Origin: an uncultured Bacteroides sp.
Lineage (GTDB): Bacteria; Bacteroidota; Bacteroidia; Bacteroidales; Bacteroidaceae
Length of the DNA stretch: 52,204 nucleotides
Direction of reading: 5' to 3'
Assembly: GCF_910586915.1 (NCBI RefSeq)
Contig: NZ_CAJULN010000020.1
Location: 1-52,204 of the forward strand
Position 1 is the stretch's first letter; every line of letters begins with the position of its first letter. Below are positions 42,534 through 51,204 of the stretch, one piece after another. The position numbers were made by a program, and so were the translations under genes. A model generated the notes under the pieces. That model made no database searches, was not told where the DNA came from, and was given only the letters and a program-made list of their open reading frames with translations.

Positions 42534-42635
42534 ATATATATCCTGCGCGCAGGACATATATATGCTGGACGCAGCATCTATAGACGCTGGACGCAGGACA
42601 TATATGCGGTGGAAATAGCATCTATATGCACTGAA
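42534..42635. repeat. 22-bp tandem repeat array fused to a near-perfect palindrome
   Basis: A palindrome CATATATAT-CCTGCGCGCAGG-acATATATATG occupies about 42533-42564. Starting inside it, four 22-bp units follow in tandem (42548-42569, 42570-42591, 42592-42613, 42614-42635) with the pattern CGCAG(G/C)A(C/T)...TATATGC(T/G)GGA, progressively diverged. They alternate between two sub-types (1 and 3 versus 2 and 4). It lies in the 42414-42834 gene-free region between fluC and the PurF-like gene. Confidence 0.7.
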
Positions 42636-42788
42636 AATCCCCCTTGTGACGGGTGAAAACAGCCAGTAATTATCCTGTTTTAAATCCGCCTTTCTGCGGA
42701 CAGGACTACAGAGGTATCCTTTTCCTATAAATATAAGTTTTGCCATTCATTTTAGGAATCTTTTTTTTATCGGACGAATTCTTTTTTG

Positions 42789-42796
42789 TACTTTTG
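42789..42796 (+). promoter_or_regulatory. Promoter -7 box of the PurF-like gene
   Basis: TACTTTTG, 39 nt before the ATG at 42835, fits TAnnTTTG. The upstream bases are T-rich without a clear -33 box. Confidence 0.6.
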
Positions 42797-42834
42797 CGCA
42801 TCTTTTTAAAACATCATACAATAAAGAGAACGAC

Positions 42835-44244
42835 ATGGGAGGTTTTTTCGGAACAGTCTCGAAAACGAGTTGCGTGACTGATTTATTCTACGGCACAGAT
42901 TATAACTCACATCTGGGTACAAAGCGGGGAGGACTCGCTACTTATAGTAAGGAAAAAGGGTTTACCCGTTCCATCCATAATTTGGAAAGTACTTACTTCC
43001 GAACCAAGTTCGAAGGAGAACTGGAAAAATTTAAAGGAAATGCAGGTATCGGCATCATCAGCGATACGGACGCACAGCCTATTGTTATTAACTCCCATCT
43101 CGGTCGTTTTGCCATTGTCACCGTTGCCAAGATTGTCAATATCCAGCAATTGGAAGACGAACTCCTCAGTCAGAATATGCACTTTGCCGAACTTAGTTCG
43201 GGCTGCACCAATCAAACGGAACTTATCGCACTGCTTCTCATTCAAGGCAAAACCTTTGTCGAAGGCGTCGAAAATGTGTTCAAGCACATCAAGGGTTCCT
43301 GTTCTATGCTCATTCTGACGGAAGACGGAAGCATCATCGCCGCCCGCGACCAGTGGGGACGTACCCCGATTGTCATCGGCAGGAAAGAGGGTGCGTATGC
43401 TGCCACCAGCGAGTCGTCCAGTTTTCCGAACCTCGATTATGAGATTGAGAGATATTTAGGTCCGGGTGAAATAGTCCGTCTGTATGACGACCGCATCGAA
43501 CAACTCCGCAAACCGAACGAGGATATGCAGATTTGTTCCTTCCTGTGGGTATATTACGGTTTCCCGACCTCATGCTACGAAGGCAAGAATGTAGAAGAAG
43601 TACGTTTCACAAGCGGGTTGAAGATGGGACGCACAGACGAATCGGAAGTGGACTGCACGTGCGGCATTCCCGATTCGGGAGTAGGCATGGCTTTGGGATA
43701 TGCGGAAGGAAAAGGAATACCTTATCACCGCGCCATTTCCAAATATACGCCGACATGGCCCCGCAGCTTTACTCCCAGCAATCAGGAAATGCGTTCGCTG
43801 GTTGCCAAGATGAAGCTCATACCCAACCGCGCCATGCTGCAAGGCAAGCGCCTGTTGTTTTGCGACGACTCCATCGTACGCGGCACGCAGTTGCGCGACA
43901 ATGTGAAGATTCTGTTCGACTACGGAGCCAAAGAGGTGCATATGCGTATCGCTTGTCCGCCGCTTATTTATGCTTGTCCGTTCGTGGGATTCTCCGCTTC
44001 CAAGAATGCACTGGAACTGATAACCCGCCGCATCATCAAGGAACTGGAAGGCGACGAGAATAAGAATCTTGAAAAATACGCCACTACCGGTTCGCCCGAA
44101 TACGAGAAGATGGTAAGCATCATTGCCGAACGCTTCGGGCTGACTTCTTTGAAGTTCAACACGCTGGAGACCTTGATTGAGGCCATCGGATTGCCCAAGT
44201 GCAAAGTGTGCACACACTGCTTTGACGGCAGCAGCCACTTCTAA
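42835..44244 (+). CDS. PurF-like amidophosphoribosyltransferase homolog lacking the catalytic cysteine
   Basis: 469 aa. Two domains: an N-terminal Ntn glutaminase-like half (HLGTKRGGLATYS, GNAGIGIISDTDAQP, HLGRFAIVT, ARDQWGRTPIVIG) and a C-terminal PRTase half with the PRPP-binding loop LLFCDDSIVRGTQLRDN. C-terminal KVCTHCFDG resembles the iron-sulfur cysteines of Bacillus-type PurF. In PurF the mature enzyme begins with Cys, the glutaminase nucleophile; here the start is MGGFFG, with Gly at that position, and no propeptide-plus-Cys is seen. So it may use ammonia or serve a different role. It ends at a strong terminator. Confidence 0.85.
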   Translation: MGGFFGTVSKTSCVTDLFYGTDYNSHLGTKRGGLATYSKEKGFTRSIHNLESTYFRTKFEGELEKFKGNAGIGIISDTDAQPIVINSHLGRFAIVTVAKIVNIQQLEDELLSQNMHFAELSSGCTNQTELIALLLIQGKTFVEGVENVFKHIKGSCSMLILTEDGSIIAARDQWGRTPIVIGRKEGAYAATSESSSFPNLDYEIERYLGPGEIVRLYDDRIEQLRKPNEDMQICSFLWVYYGFPTSCYEGKNVEEVRFTSGLKMGRTDESEVDCTCGIPDSGVGMALGYAEGKGIPYHRAISKYTPTWPRSFTPSNQEMRSLVAKMKLIPNRAMLQGKRLLFCDDSIVRGTQLRDNVKILFDYGAKEVHMRIACPPLIYACPFVGFSASKNALELITRRIIKELEGDENKNLEKYATTGSPEYEKMVSIIAERFGLTSLKFNTLETLIEAIGLPKCKVCTHCFDGSSHF

Positions 44245-44258
44245 AAAAGAGATACAGT

Positions 44259-44303
44259 AAAAAAAGAGCCGTGAATTGCTTTGTAATTCACGGCTCTTTT
44301 TTT
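44259..44303 (+). terminator. Intrinsic terminator of the PurF-like gene
   Basis: AAAAAAAGAGCCGTGAATT and AATTCACGGCTCTTTTTTT pair over 19 bp around a 7-nt loop, ending in a run of seven T. Confidence 0.93.
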
Positions 44304-44363
44304 ACCTTTACGGCACTATAAACTATCAATTTGTAATCGTAAATCGTTAAACCGTAAATAGAA

Positions 44364-45587
44364 ATGACTTTAGTAGACAGATTTTTAAAGTACGTGAGCT
44401 TCGATACGCAATCGGACGAGACGACAGGACTTACTCCCAGCACACCCAAACAGATGGTGTTTGCCGAATACCTGAAAGCGGAATTGGAATCTTTGGGATT
44501 GGAAGATATCACATTGGACGAACATGGCTATCTTTTTGCCACACTCCCTGCCAATACAGACAAAGAAGTGCCGACTATCGGATTCATCGCCCATATGGAT
44601 ACAAGTCCTGACATGAGCGGTAAGGACGTAACTCCACGCATCGTAGCGAAGTATGACGGTTCGGATATCGTACTTTGTGCCGAAGAGAACATCATCCTTT
44701 CTCCCGTGCAGTTCCCCGAATTGTTAGACCATCAAGGAGAAGACCTGATTGTAACCGACGGAAAGACTTTGCTTGGCGCCGACGATAAAGCAGGTATTGC
44801 GGAAATCGTATCGGCGGTAGTCTATCTGAAAGAACATCCCGAAATCAAGCACGGAAAGATTCGCATCGGCTTCAATCCGGATGAAGAAATCGGCGAAGGC
44901 GCTCATAAGTTCGATGTGGAGAAGTTCGGCTGTGAGTGGGGATACACGATGGACGGTGGAGAGGTAGGAGAGCTGGAGTTTGAAAACTTCAATGCCGCCG
45001 CCGCCAAGATTGTCTTCAAAGGACGCAATGTACACCCCGGATATGCCAAGAATAAGATGATTAACTCCATCCATCTTGCCAACGAGTTCATCAGTCTGCT
45101 GCCTGCGCAGGACAGACCGGAACATACTACGGGATACGAAGGCTTCTATCACCTGATAGGTATTCAGGGTGAAGTGGAGCAAAGCGCCGTTTCCTATATT
45201 ATCCGCGACCACGACCGCGCCAAGTTTGAAGAGCGCAAGAAAGAACTGCAACGCTTGGTTGACCGGATGAATGCAGCATACGGCGAAGGCACGGTAACTA
45301 TTGAATTGCGCGACCAATACTATAATATGCGTGAGAAGATAGAACCGGTGATGCATATCATCGACACAGCTTTCGCCGCAATGGAAGCCGTTGGCGTGAA
45401 GCCGAACGTGAAGCCGATTCGCGGCGGTACGGACGGTGCGCAACTCTCCTTCAAAGGCCTGCCTTGCCCGAATATCTTCGCCGGCGGACTCAATTTCCAC
45501 GGACGCTACGAATTCGTTCCCATTCAGAATATGGAGAAAGCCATGAAGGTCATTGTGAAGATTGCCGAACTGGTCGCTTCCAAATAA
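44364..45587 (+). CDS. pepT: Peptidase T (tripeptide aminopeptidase)
   Basis: 407 aa. M20-family zinc peptidase motifs: GFIAHMDTSPDMSG (metal His and Asp, about residues 74-87), LLGADDKAGIAEI (bridging Asp), FNPDEEIGEGAHKFD (catalytic Glu) and, at the end, RGGTDGAQLSFKGLPCPNI with GGLNFHGRYEFVP (last metal His). It releases N-terminal residues from tripeptides in the cytoplasm. It is followed by gcvT 64 nt downstream on the same strand. Confidence 0.96.
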   Translation: MTLVDRFLKYVSFDTQSDETTGLTPSTPKQMVFAEYLKAELESLGLEDITLDEHGYLFATLPANTDKEVPTIGFIAHMDTSPDMSGKDVTPRIVAKYDGSDIVLCAEENIILSPVQFPELLDHQGEDLIVTDGKTLLGADDKAGIAEIVSAVVYLKEHPEIKHGKIRIGFNPDEEIGEGAHKFDVEKFGCEWGYTMDGGEVGELEFENFNAAAAKIVFKGRNVHPGYAKNKMINSIHLANEFISLLPAQDRPEHTTGYEGFYHLIGIQGEVEQSAVSYIIRDHDRAKFEERKKELQRLVDRMNAAYGEGTVTIELRDQYYNMREKIEPVMHIIDTAFAAMEAVGVKPNVKPIRGGTDGAQLSFKGLPCPNIFAGGLNFHGRYEFVPIQNMEKAMKVIVKIAELVASK

Positions 45588-45651
45588 GCGTTCGTCGCCG
45601 TCTCCCTCGCTATCTATAACTTGATACTTAAAACTTAATACTTTTAAAAAT

Positions 45652-46737
45652 ATGAAAACCACTCCGTTTACTGAGAAACACATCGCACTTGGTGCTAAAA
45701 TGCATGAATTTGCAGGTTATAATATGCCTATCGAATACTCGGGTATCATTGACGAACATCTCACCGTCTGTCACCATGCCGGTGTGTTCGATGTATCCCA
45801 CATGGGAGAGTTTTGGGTGAAGGGGCCGAACGCTCTGGCTTTTCTTCAGAAAGTGACTTCCAACAATGTGGCGGTACTCACTCCGGGCAAGATACAATAC
45901 ACCTGCTTTCCCAACGAAGATGGAGGTATTGTAGACGACCTGCTGGTCTATCAGTATGAACCGGAAAAGTATCTGCTCGTAGTCAATGCGGCAAATATCG
46001 AAAAAGACTGGAACTGGTGTGTCGCTCATAATACGGAAGGTGCGGAGCTGGAAAATGCTTCGGACAATATGGCGCAACTTGCAGTGCAGGGTCCGGAAGC
46101 GATTCTTGCTTTGCAGAAGTTGACGGAGGTCGATTTGTCTTCTATTCCATATTATACGTTTAAGGTAGGAAAGTTTGCAGGCGAGGAAAATGTCATCATC
46201 TCCAATACAGGCTATACGGGTGCAGGCGGTTTTGAACTCTATTTCTATCCCGAAGCTGCCGACAGAATATGGAAAGCAGTTTTTGAAGCGGGCGAAGAGT
46301 TTGGCCTCAAGCCGGTCGGTCTGGGTGCGCGTGATACTCTCCGGTTGGAAATGGGCTTCTGCTTGTATGGCAACGACTTGGACGATACCACCTCCCCGAT
46401 AGAGGCCGGATTGGGATGGATTACTAAATTCGTAGATGGCAAGGAGTTTACCAACCGTCCTATGCTGGAAAAACAGAAAGCGGAGGGAACTACCCGCAGA
46501 CTGGTCGGCTTTGAAATGGTCGACCGCGGAATCCCCCGTCACGGTTATGAACTCGTGAGTCCGGAAGGAGAAAAGATTGGTGCAGTGACCTCGGGCACGA
46601 TGTCGCCTACCCGTAAAATAGGTATCGGTATGGGATACGTGAAACCGGAATACAGCAAGGTAGGTACGGAAATCTGTATCGATATGCGCGGACGTAAATT
46701 AAAAGCGGTGGTCGTAAAACCGCCTTTCAGAAAATAA
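45652..46737 (+). CDS. gcvT: Glycine cleavage system aminomethyltransferase (T protein)
   Basis: 361 aa, typical length. Motifs: FAGYNMPIEYSGI, GVFDVSHMGEFWVKG, YTCFPNEDGGIVDDLLVYQ, NTGYTGAGGFELYF, GLGARDTLRLEMGFCLYGNDLDD and C-terminal TSGTMSPTRKIGIGMGYV. It transfers the aminomethyl group from the H protein to tetrahydrofolate. The gcvP/H genes are not in this window. A GC-rich hairpin follows. Confidence 0.97.
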   Translation: MKTTPFTEKHIALGAKMHEFAGYNMPIEYSGIIDEHLTVCHHAGVFDVSHMGEFWVKGPNALAFLQKVTSNNVAVLTPGKIQYTCFPNEDGGIVDDLLVYQYEPEKYLLVVNAANIEKDWNWCVAHNTEGAELENASDNMAQLAVQGPEAILALQKLTEVDLSSIPYYTFKVGKFAGEENVIISNTGYTGAGGFELYFYPEAADRIWKAVFEAGEEFGLKPVGLGARDTLRLEMGFCLYGNDLDDTTSPIEAGLGWITKFVDGKEFTNRPMLEKQKAEGTTRRLVGFEMVDRGIPRHGYELVSPEGEKIGAVTSGTMSPTRKIGIGMGYVKPEYSKVGTEICIDMRGRKLKAVVVKPPFRK

Positions 46738-46764
46738 GGCACAAGAACTCGTCTTGTTTGATGC

Positions 46765-46794
46765 AGCCCCGGGTAATTGATTTTATCCGGGGCT
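46765..46794 (+). terminator. GC-rich hairpin after gcvT
   Basis: AGCCCCGG and CCGGGGCT form a perfect 8-bp stem with a 14-nt AT-rich loop, followed by GGTGCGTTTTATG. The T-tract is weak and displaced. It separates gcvT from the antiporter gene. Confidence 0.65.
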
Positions 46795-46862
46795 GGTGCG
46801 TTTTATGCGGGCTATCCCGAAAACATCTCCGTTGATATGTTGCTTATACCATCGGTTTATCG

Positions 46863-46870
46863 TAATTTTG
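46863..46870 (+). promoter_or_regulatory. Promoter -7 box for the KefB-like antiporter
   Basis: TAATTTTG, 18 nt before the preferred ATG at 46889. Upstream in-frame ATGs (46796, 46805) would precede this promoter, which supports the shorter protein. Confidence 0.55.
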
Positions 46871-46888
46871 TCAGCAAATTCGATAAAA

Positions 46889-49186
46889 ATGTCTCATTTA
46901 CCAACTTTAATAGCCGACCTCGCACTGATATTGATATGCGCAGGCATAATGACCCTGTTGTTTAAGAAGTTGAAGCAACCTTTGGTCTTGGGATATGTCG
47001 TTGCCGGTTTCCTGGCAAGTCCGCATATGCCCTATACACCTTCCGTAATGGATATTGCGAACATCAAGACATGGGCCGATATAGGTGTTATCTTCCTGTT
47101 GTTTGCTCTTGGATTGGAATTTAGTTTCAAGAAGATTGTAAAAGTGGGCGGTTCCGCCATCATTGCCGCCTGTACCATTATCTTCTGTATGATATTGCTG
47201 GGGATAACCGTCGGTATGGCCTTTGGCTGGCACCGGATGGACAGCCTGTTCCTGGGCGGTATGATTGCCATGTCCTCCACTACCATCATCTATAAAGCCT
47301 TCGACGATCTCGGATTGAGGAAAAAGCAATTCACCGGATTGGTGTTGAGCATCCTGATATTGGAAGACATTCTCGCCATTGTGCTGATGGTGATGCTCTC
47401 CACGATGGCAGTAAGCCACAATTTCGAGGGTGCGGAGATGTTGGAGAGTATAGGCAAACTGCTGTTCTTCCTTATTCTGTGGTTTGTGGTCGGCATCTAT
47501 CTCATTCCCGAGTTCTTGAAACGTTGCCGCAAGCTGATGGGCGAGGAGACGTTGCTTATCGTATCGCTGGCACTCTGCTTCGGTATGGTGGTGATGGCTG
47601 CCAAGACCGGATTCTCTGCCGCCTTCGGAGCCTTTATCATGGGCTCTATCTTGGCGGAAACGATTGAAGCGGAAGCGATAGACCGGTTGGTGAAGCCGGT
47701 CAAAGACCTCTTCGGAGCTATCTTCTTCGTATCCGTGGGGATGATGGTAGACCCTGCGATGATTGTAGCATACGCGCTGCCCATTATTGTGATTACCCTG
47801 ACCGTCATCTTAGGGCAGTCCCTCTTCGGAACCTTTGGCGTGATACTCTCCGGCAAACCTCTCAAGACAGCGATGCAATGCGGATTCAGTCTGACGCAGA
47901 TTGGCGAGTTCGCCTTTATTATCGCATCTTTGGGCGTCTCGCTGAAGGTGACAAGCGATTTTCTGTATCCGATAGTGGTAGCCGTTTCCGTTATCACCAC
48001 TTTTCTTACACCTTACATGATTCGCCTTGCCGAACCGGCTTATGCTTTTGTCGATGCTCGCCTGCCCGCTTCGTGGCAAAAGCTGCTGATGCGTTATTCT
48101 TCCGGGTCGCAGACTGCGCTCAACCACGAGAATCTGTGGAAGAAACTGATATTGGCGATGGTGCGCATTACGGTCGTTTACTCCATTGTCAGCATATCGG
48201 TTATAGCACTCTCTTTCCGTTTTGTCGTACCTCTTTTTAAGGAGAGTTTGCCCCATTTTTGGGCCTCGTTGCTCGGAGCAGTGTTTACTATTCTTTGCAT
48301 CGCCCCATTTCTGCGCGCTATCATGGTAAAGAAAAACCGTTCGGAGGAATTCTTGACCTTGTGGCGCGACAATCGTGCCAATCGTGCTCCGTTGTTGTCG
48401 ACAGTAATCATACGCATCATGATAGCGGCACTATTCGTCATCTTTGTCATTTCCGGATTGTTCAAGGCGTCTATCGGGCTGGTTATCGGAGTTGCCGTGT
48501 TGGTTGTGCTGTTGATGGTGTGGTCGCGCCGTCTGAAAAAGCAGTCCATCCTGATTGAACGCCGTTTCTTTCAGAACCTTCGTTCCAGAGAGGTGCGCGC
48601 GGAATACTTGGGAGAGAAGAAGCCCGAATATGCCGGACGTCTATTGTCGCACGACCTGCATCTGGCTGATATGGAGATACCCGGAGAATCGCAATGGGCG
48701 GGAAAGACATTGATGGAATTGAATTTGGGAAAGAACTTTGGCGTCCATATCGCTTCTATCCTTCGCGGCAGAAGGCGGATCAATATTCCGGGAGGTTCTG
48801 TCCGCCTGTTTCCGATGGACAAAATACAGGTGATAGGAACCGACGAACAGTTGAGCGTATTCAATGAGGCGATGCAGAATGGGGCGAAGATTGATTGGGA
48901 GATTTATGAAAAAAGCGAAATGACTTTGAAGCAGTTTATCGTTGATGGCGATTCTGTTTTCCTGGGTCGGACGATTCGTGAATCGGGTATCCGGGATAAA
49001 TACCGTTGCATGATAGCCGGAGTGGAAAGCGAGGACGGAGCGTTGATGATTCCCGATGTGAATGCGCCGCTCAAAGAGGGCGATGTGGTATGGGTGGTAG
49101 GCGAAAAAGAGGATGTGTACCAGTTAGTCAGTCAAAAGACCAAAGATATTGCGTCGGAAGTAGGTAGTATCAGCCGTAAAGGATAG
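46889..49186 (+). CDS. KefB-type monovalent cation:proton antiporter (CPA2) with RCK_C domains
   Basis: About 765 aa from the ATG at 46889 (MSHLPTLIADLALILICAG). A Na+/H+ exchanger domain with about 12 membrane helices (1-390; QPLVLGYVVAGFLASPHMPY, GFSAAFGAFIMGSILAET, FSLTQIGEFAFIIASLG) is followed by further membrane helices (about 440-560) and two C-terminal TrkA_C/RCK-type domains (LMELNLGKNFGVHIASILRG; FLGRTIRESGIRDKYRCMIAG). It exchanges K+ or Na+ for protons; there is no clear Rossmann RCK_N between the halves. It is monocistronic. Confidence 0.9.
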   Translation: MSHLPTLIADLALILICAGIMTLLFKKLKQPLVLGYVVAGFLASPHMPYTPSVMDIANIKTWADIGVIFLLFALGLEFSFKKIVKVGGSAIIAACTIIFCMILLGITVGMAFGWHRMDSLFLGGMIAMSSTTIIYKAFDDLGLRKKQFTGLVLSILILEDILAIVLMVMLSTMAVSHNFEGAEMLESIGKLLFFLILWFVVGIYLIPEFLKRCRKLMGEETLLIVSLALCFGMVVMAAKTGFSAAFGAFIMGSILAETIEAEAIDRLVKPVKDLFGAIFFVSVGMMVDPAMIVAYALPIIVITLTVILGQSLFGTFGVILSGKPLKTAMQCGFSLTQIGEFAFIIASLGVSLKVTSDFLYPIVVAVSVITTFLTPYMIRLAEPAYAFVDARLPASWQKLLMRYSSGSQTALNHENLWKKLILAMVRITVVYSIVSISVIALSFRFVVPLFKESLPHFWASLLGAVFTILCIAPFLRAIMVKKNRSEEFLTLWRDNRANRAPLLSTVIIRIMIAALFVIFVISGLFKASIGLVIGVAVLVVLLMVWSRRLKKQSILIERRFFQNLRSREVRAEYLGEKKPEYAGRLLSHDLHLADMEIPGESQWAGKTLMELNLGKNFGVHIASILRGRRRINIPGGSVRLFPMDKIQVIGTDEQLSVFNEAMQNGAKIDWEIYEKSEMTLKQFIVDGDSVFLGRTIRESGIRDKYRCMIAGVESEDGALMIPDVNAPLKEGDVVWVVGEKEDVYQLVSQKTKDIASEVGSISRKG

Positions 49187-49230
49187 GTCGTTTTGCTTGT
49201 TTCGACTAATAGAAATTTTAGTTTCTACCG

Positions 49231-49294
49231 CATGAAACTAAAGTTTCCTTTGCATGAAACGATTGTTTCTTTTAGATGAAACTTTAGTTTCATG
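49231..49294. repeat. Nested GTTTC/GAAAC inverted repeats
   Basis: CATGAAACTAAAGTTTC (49231-49247) and GAAACTTTAGTTTCATG (49278-49294) are exact inverted copies of 17 bp, and each arm is itself nearly palindromic (GAAACTwwAGTTTC). Extra GTTTC/GAAAC words fill the loop and flanks. It lies between the converging antiporter and S4-protein genes, so it could fold into a cruciform or a terminator-like RNA. No T-tract is present. Confidence 0.65.
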
Positions 49295-49339
49295 CAAAGG
49301 AAACTGATTTGAAACCCTGTGGAGTTGATGAGACGTTTG

Positions 49340-49762
49340 TTATTCTTCGCTGTCGAAGTCGAAATCAAAGTCGAAATCGTCCATGAATTCCGGTGTGGTA
49401 AATTCTTCCAAGTTGCGGCGGTCTTTCTTAGTCGGGCGTCCGGTTCCGCGTGCGCGGTCTACGAATCCGCTTATTTTGTTCATCTCCAATATTTCGTACT
49501 GGTCGGGAGTGGTTACGTTTTCCATCATTTCCGGTACAAGTTTGGCACCTATGCGTTTTTCTATCGCTTGCAACACTTTGAAGGAGTATGTGACGGGCGG
49601 CTTTCTTACTTGAATGACATCCCCCGGTTTTACCATGCGTGCAGCTTTTACCAAAGCGCCGTTGATGGTGACACGTCCTTTTTTGCAGGCTTCTGCTGCA
49701 ATCGTGCGAGTTTTGAAGATGCGGACAGCCCACATCCATTTATCTATTCTTGCTTCAGCCAT
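49340..49762 (-). CDS. S4-domain RNA-binding protein (Hsp15/HslR-like)
   Basis: 140 aa. The S4 fold is clear: ARIDKWMWAVRIFKTRTIAAEACKKG followed by RVTINGALVKAARMVKPGDVIQV (about residues 3-52). An acidic tail DDFDFDFDFDSEE ends the protein. Family members bind the 50S subunit with stalled nascent chains (Hsp15). It converges with the antiporter and lies 40 nt downstream of pth. Confidence 0.9.
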   Translation of the reverse strand: MAEARIDKWMWAVRIFKTRTIAAEACKKGRVTINGALVKAARMVKPGDVIQVRKPPVTYSFKVLQAIEKRIGAKLVPEMMENVTTPDQYEILEMNKISGFVDRARGTGRPTKKDRRNLEEFTTPEFMDDFDFDFDFDSEE

Positions 49763-49802
49763 GATTGGTAGGGTGATTGGTTGGTGGTTAGTGATGTTGC
49801 TT

Positions 49803-50372
49803 TTATCTTTTATTGAACTGGTTCATCGTAATGTTTATTCCTGCCAGGCAGAAGCTCTTGACGATTTCTCCTGCCGTTTCCAGTCTTTCGTCCATCGTTT
49901 TCCAGTCTTCATCGGTAAAGTGACCGAGCACATAATCAATCTGTCCGCCACGCGGGAAGTCGTTGCCGATACCAAAACGCAGGCGGGCGTAGTTCTGAGT
50001 GCCCAAAGTGGCGGCGATGTGTTTCAGACCGTTGTGTCCGGCATCGCTTCCTTTGCCTTTCAGGCGTAATGTACCGAAGGGAAGGGCCAAATCATCTACT
50101 ACAATCAGTACATTTTCCAACGGTATGTTTTCTTTCTGCATCCAGTAGCGCACGGCGAGTCCGCTCAAGTTCATAAAAGTCGACGGTTTGAGTAGTATCA
50201 ACTGCCTTCCTTTGACGGAGAAGCTGGTAGTGAATCCGTAGCGTCCGTCGATGAAGGGAGGGGCACTGTTGGTTTTTGCCAATGCATCTACCGTCATGAA
50301 TCCGATGTTGTGCCGGGTTTCGTGGTATTCGGGACCGATGTTTCCCAGTCCGACAATTAAGTATTTTATCAT
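49803..50372 (-). CDS. pth: Peptidyl-tRNA hydrolase
   Basis: 189 aa. Signatures: YLIVGLGNIGPEYHETRHNIGF (catalytic His about residue 21), LLKPSTFMNLSG, LIVVDDLALPFGTLRLKGKGSDAGHNGLKHI and RLRFGIGNDFPRG. It recycles peptidyl-tRNAs dropped from ribosomes. It belongs to the same minus-strand group as rplY upstream (conserved rplY-pth order) and the S4 protein downstream. Confidence 0.97.
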   Translation of the reverse strand: MIKYLIVGLGNIGPEYHETRHNIGFMTVDALAKTNSAPPFIDGRYGFTTSFSVKGRQLILLKPSTFMNLSGLAVRYWMQKENIPLENVLIVVDDLALPFGTLRLKGKGSDAGHNGLKHIAATLGTQNYARLRFGIGNDFPRGGQIDYVLGHFTDEDWKTMDERLETAGEIVKSFCLAGINITMNQFNKR

Positions 50373-50419
50373 TGCTTTTCGATAAAACAGTTTGTTACTA
50401 TATATGGATAGAAAAGAAA

Positions 50420-50483
50420 AACGCAGATTAATACAGATTAATGCAGACCGAACATCTGCTTAAATCTGCATTAATCTGCGTTT
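50420..50483. repeat. Long AACGCAGATTAAT inverted repeat between rplY and pth
   Basis: The left arm reads AACGCAGATTAAT then ACAGATTAATGCAGA; the right arm (from 50455) is its near-perfect reverse complement, ending ATTAATCTGCGTT. The arms are ~28 nt around a loop of ~8 nt. CAGATTAA occurs in tandem inside each arm. I recall similar CAGATTAA-type repeats between genes of Bacteroides, so it may be a dispersed element that also acts as a terminator for rplY. Confidence 0.7.
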
Positions 50484-50519
50484 ATGCTAAAATCTCCTTA
50501 TTATGGGAATAATCTCAGA

Positions 50520-51110
50520 TTATCTGCCTGCTGCGGCTGCTGCACCTCTTGCTGCACGAGTCAACTTAACGGCACATACAACGGCTTCTTTAGCGCTGAT
50601 CAGTTCAAGGCCTTCGAAGCTTAGTTCGCCTACCTTAACAGTCTTACCCAATCCCAAGTGAGAAACGTTGACAGTCAGTTTTTCGGGAATTGCGTTGTAC
50701 AGAGCTTTCACTTTGATTTTACGCATCTGCAAAGCCAATTTACCACCGGCTTTCACACCTTCTGCAAGACCTTCCAACTGTACCGGTACTTCCATTACGA
50801 TGGGTTTAGCTTCGTCAATCTGATAGAAGTCAACGTGCAGGATAGTATCCTTTACCGGGTGGAACTGGATGTCTTTCAAGATAGCGTTTACTTGTTTGCC
50901 ATCGATATCCAAGTTTACTACGTAGATGTGCGGAGTGTAAACCAAGTTGCGCAGACCTTCGTTGGTTACAGTGAAGTGAACCACTTCGTTACCACCGTAA
51001 AGTACGCAAGGTACGCCACCATTCTTACGGATTCCTTTCAAAGCTCTTGCCTGTTCTGAAGAGCGTTCTGCAATTGTTCTTGCAGTTCCTTTTACTTCAA
51101 TAGATCTCAT
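50520..51110 (-). CDS. rplY: 50S ribosomal protein L25/general stress protein Ctc
   Basis: 196 aa, the long (TL5/Ctc) form: an N-terminal L25 domain (GTARTIAERSSEQARALKGIRKNGGVPCVLYG...DIQFHPVKDTILHVDFYQI, about 1-95) and a C-terminal beta domain (VPVQLEGLAEGVKAGGKLALQMRKI). It binds 5S rRNA. It has a near-consensus promoter upstream, TTTG-N19-TACTTTTG at 51235-51205, and is followed by the inverted repeat and pth. Confidence 0.96.
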   Translation of the reverse strand: MRSIEVKGTARTIAERSSEQARALKGIRKNGGVPCVLYGGNEVVHFTVTNEGLRNLVYTPHIYVVNLDIDGKQVNAILKDIQFHPVKDTILHVDFYQIDEAKPIVMEVPVQLEGLAEGVKAGGKLALQMRKIKVKALYNAIPEKLTVNVSHLGLGKTVKVGELSFEGLELISAKEAVVCAVKLTRAARGAAAAAGR

Positions 51111-51204
51111 TTCTTTAAAATTTGTGTTACTCTAAATTAAGTTATTTTGCTTAATTCACCATCACACGATGTGGATTATCACACGATGTTGCAAAAAAGC
51201 GGTG

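Noticed and set aside
42525..42746. Short open frame over the 22-bp repeats
   Set aside because: It exists only because the repeat unit has no stop in that frame; composition is repeat-driven.
45628..46542. A 304-aa minus-strand open frame opposite gcvT, and a 319-aa one opposite pepT
   Set aside because: Both are shadows; gcvT and pepT carry full family signatures.
46796..46888. Longer start of the antiporter gene
   Set aside because: The extra 31 residues overlap the promoter box and the gcvT hairpin region and do not look like a membrane protein start.
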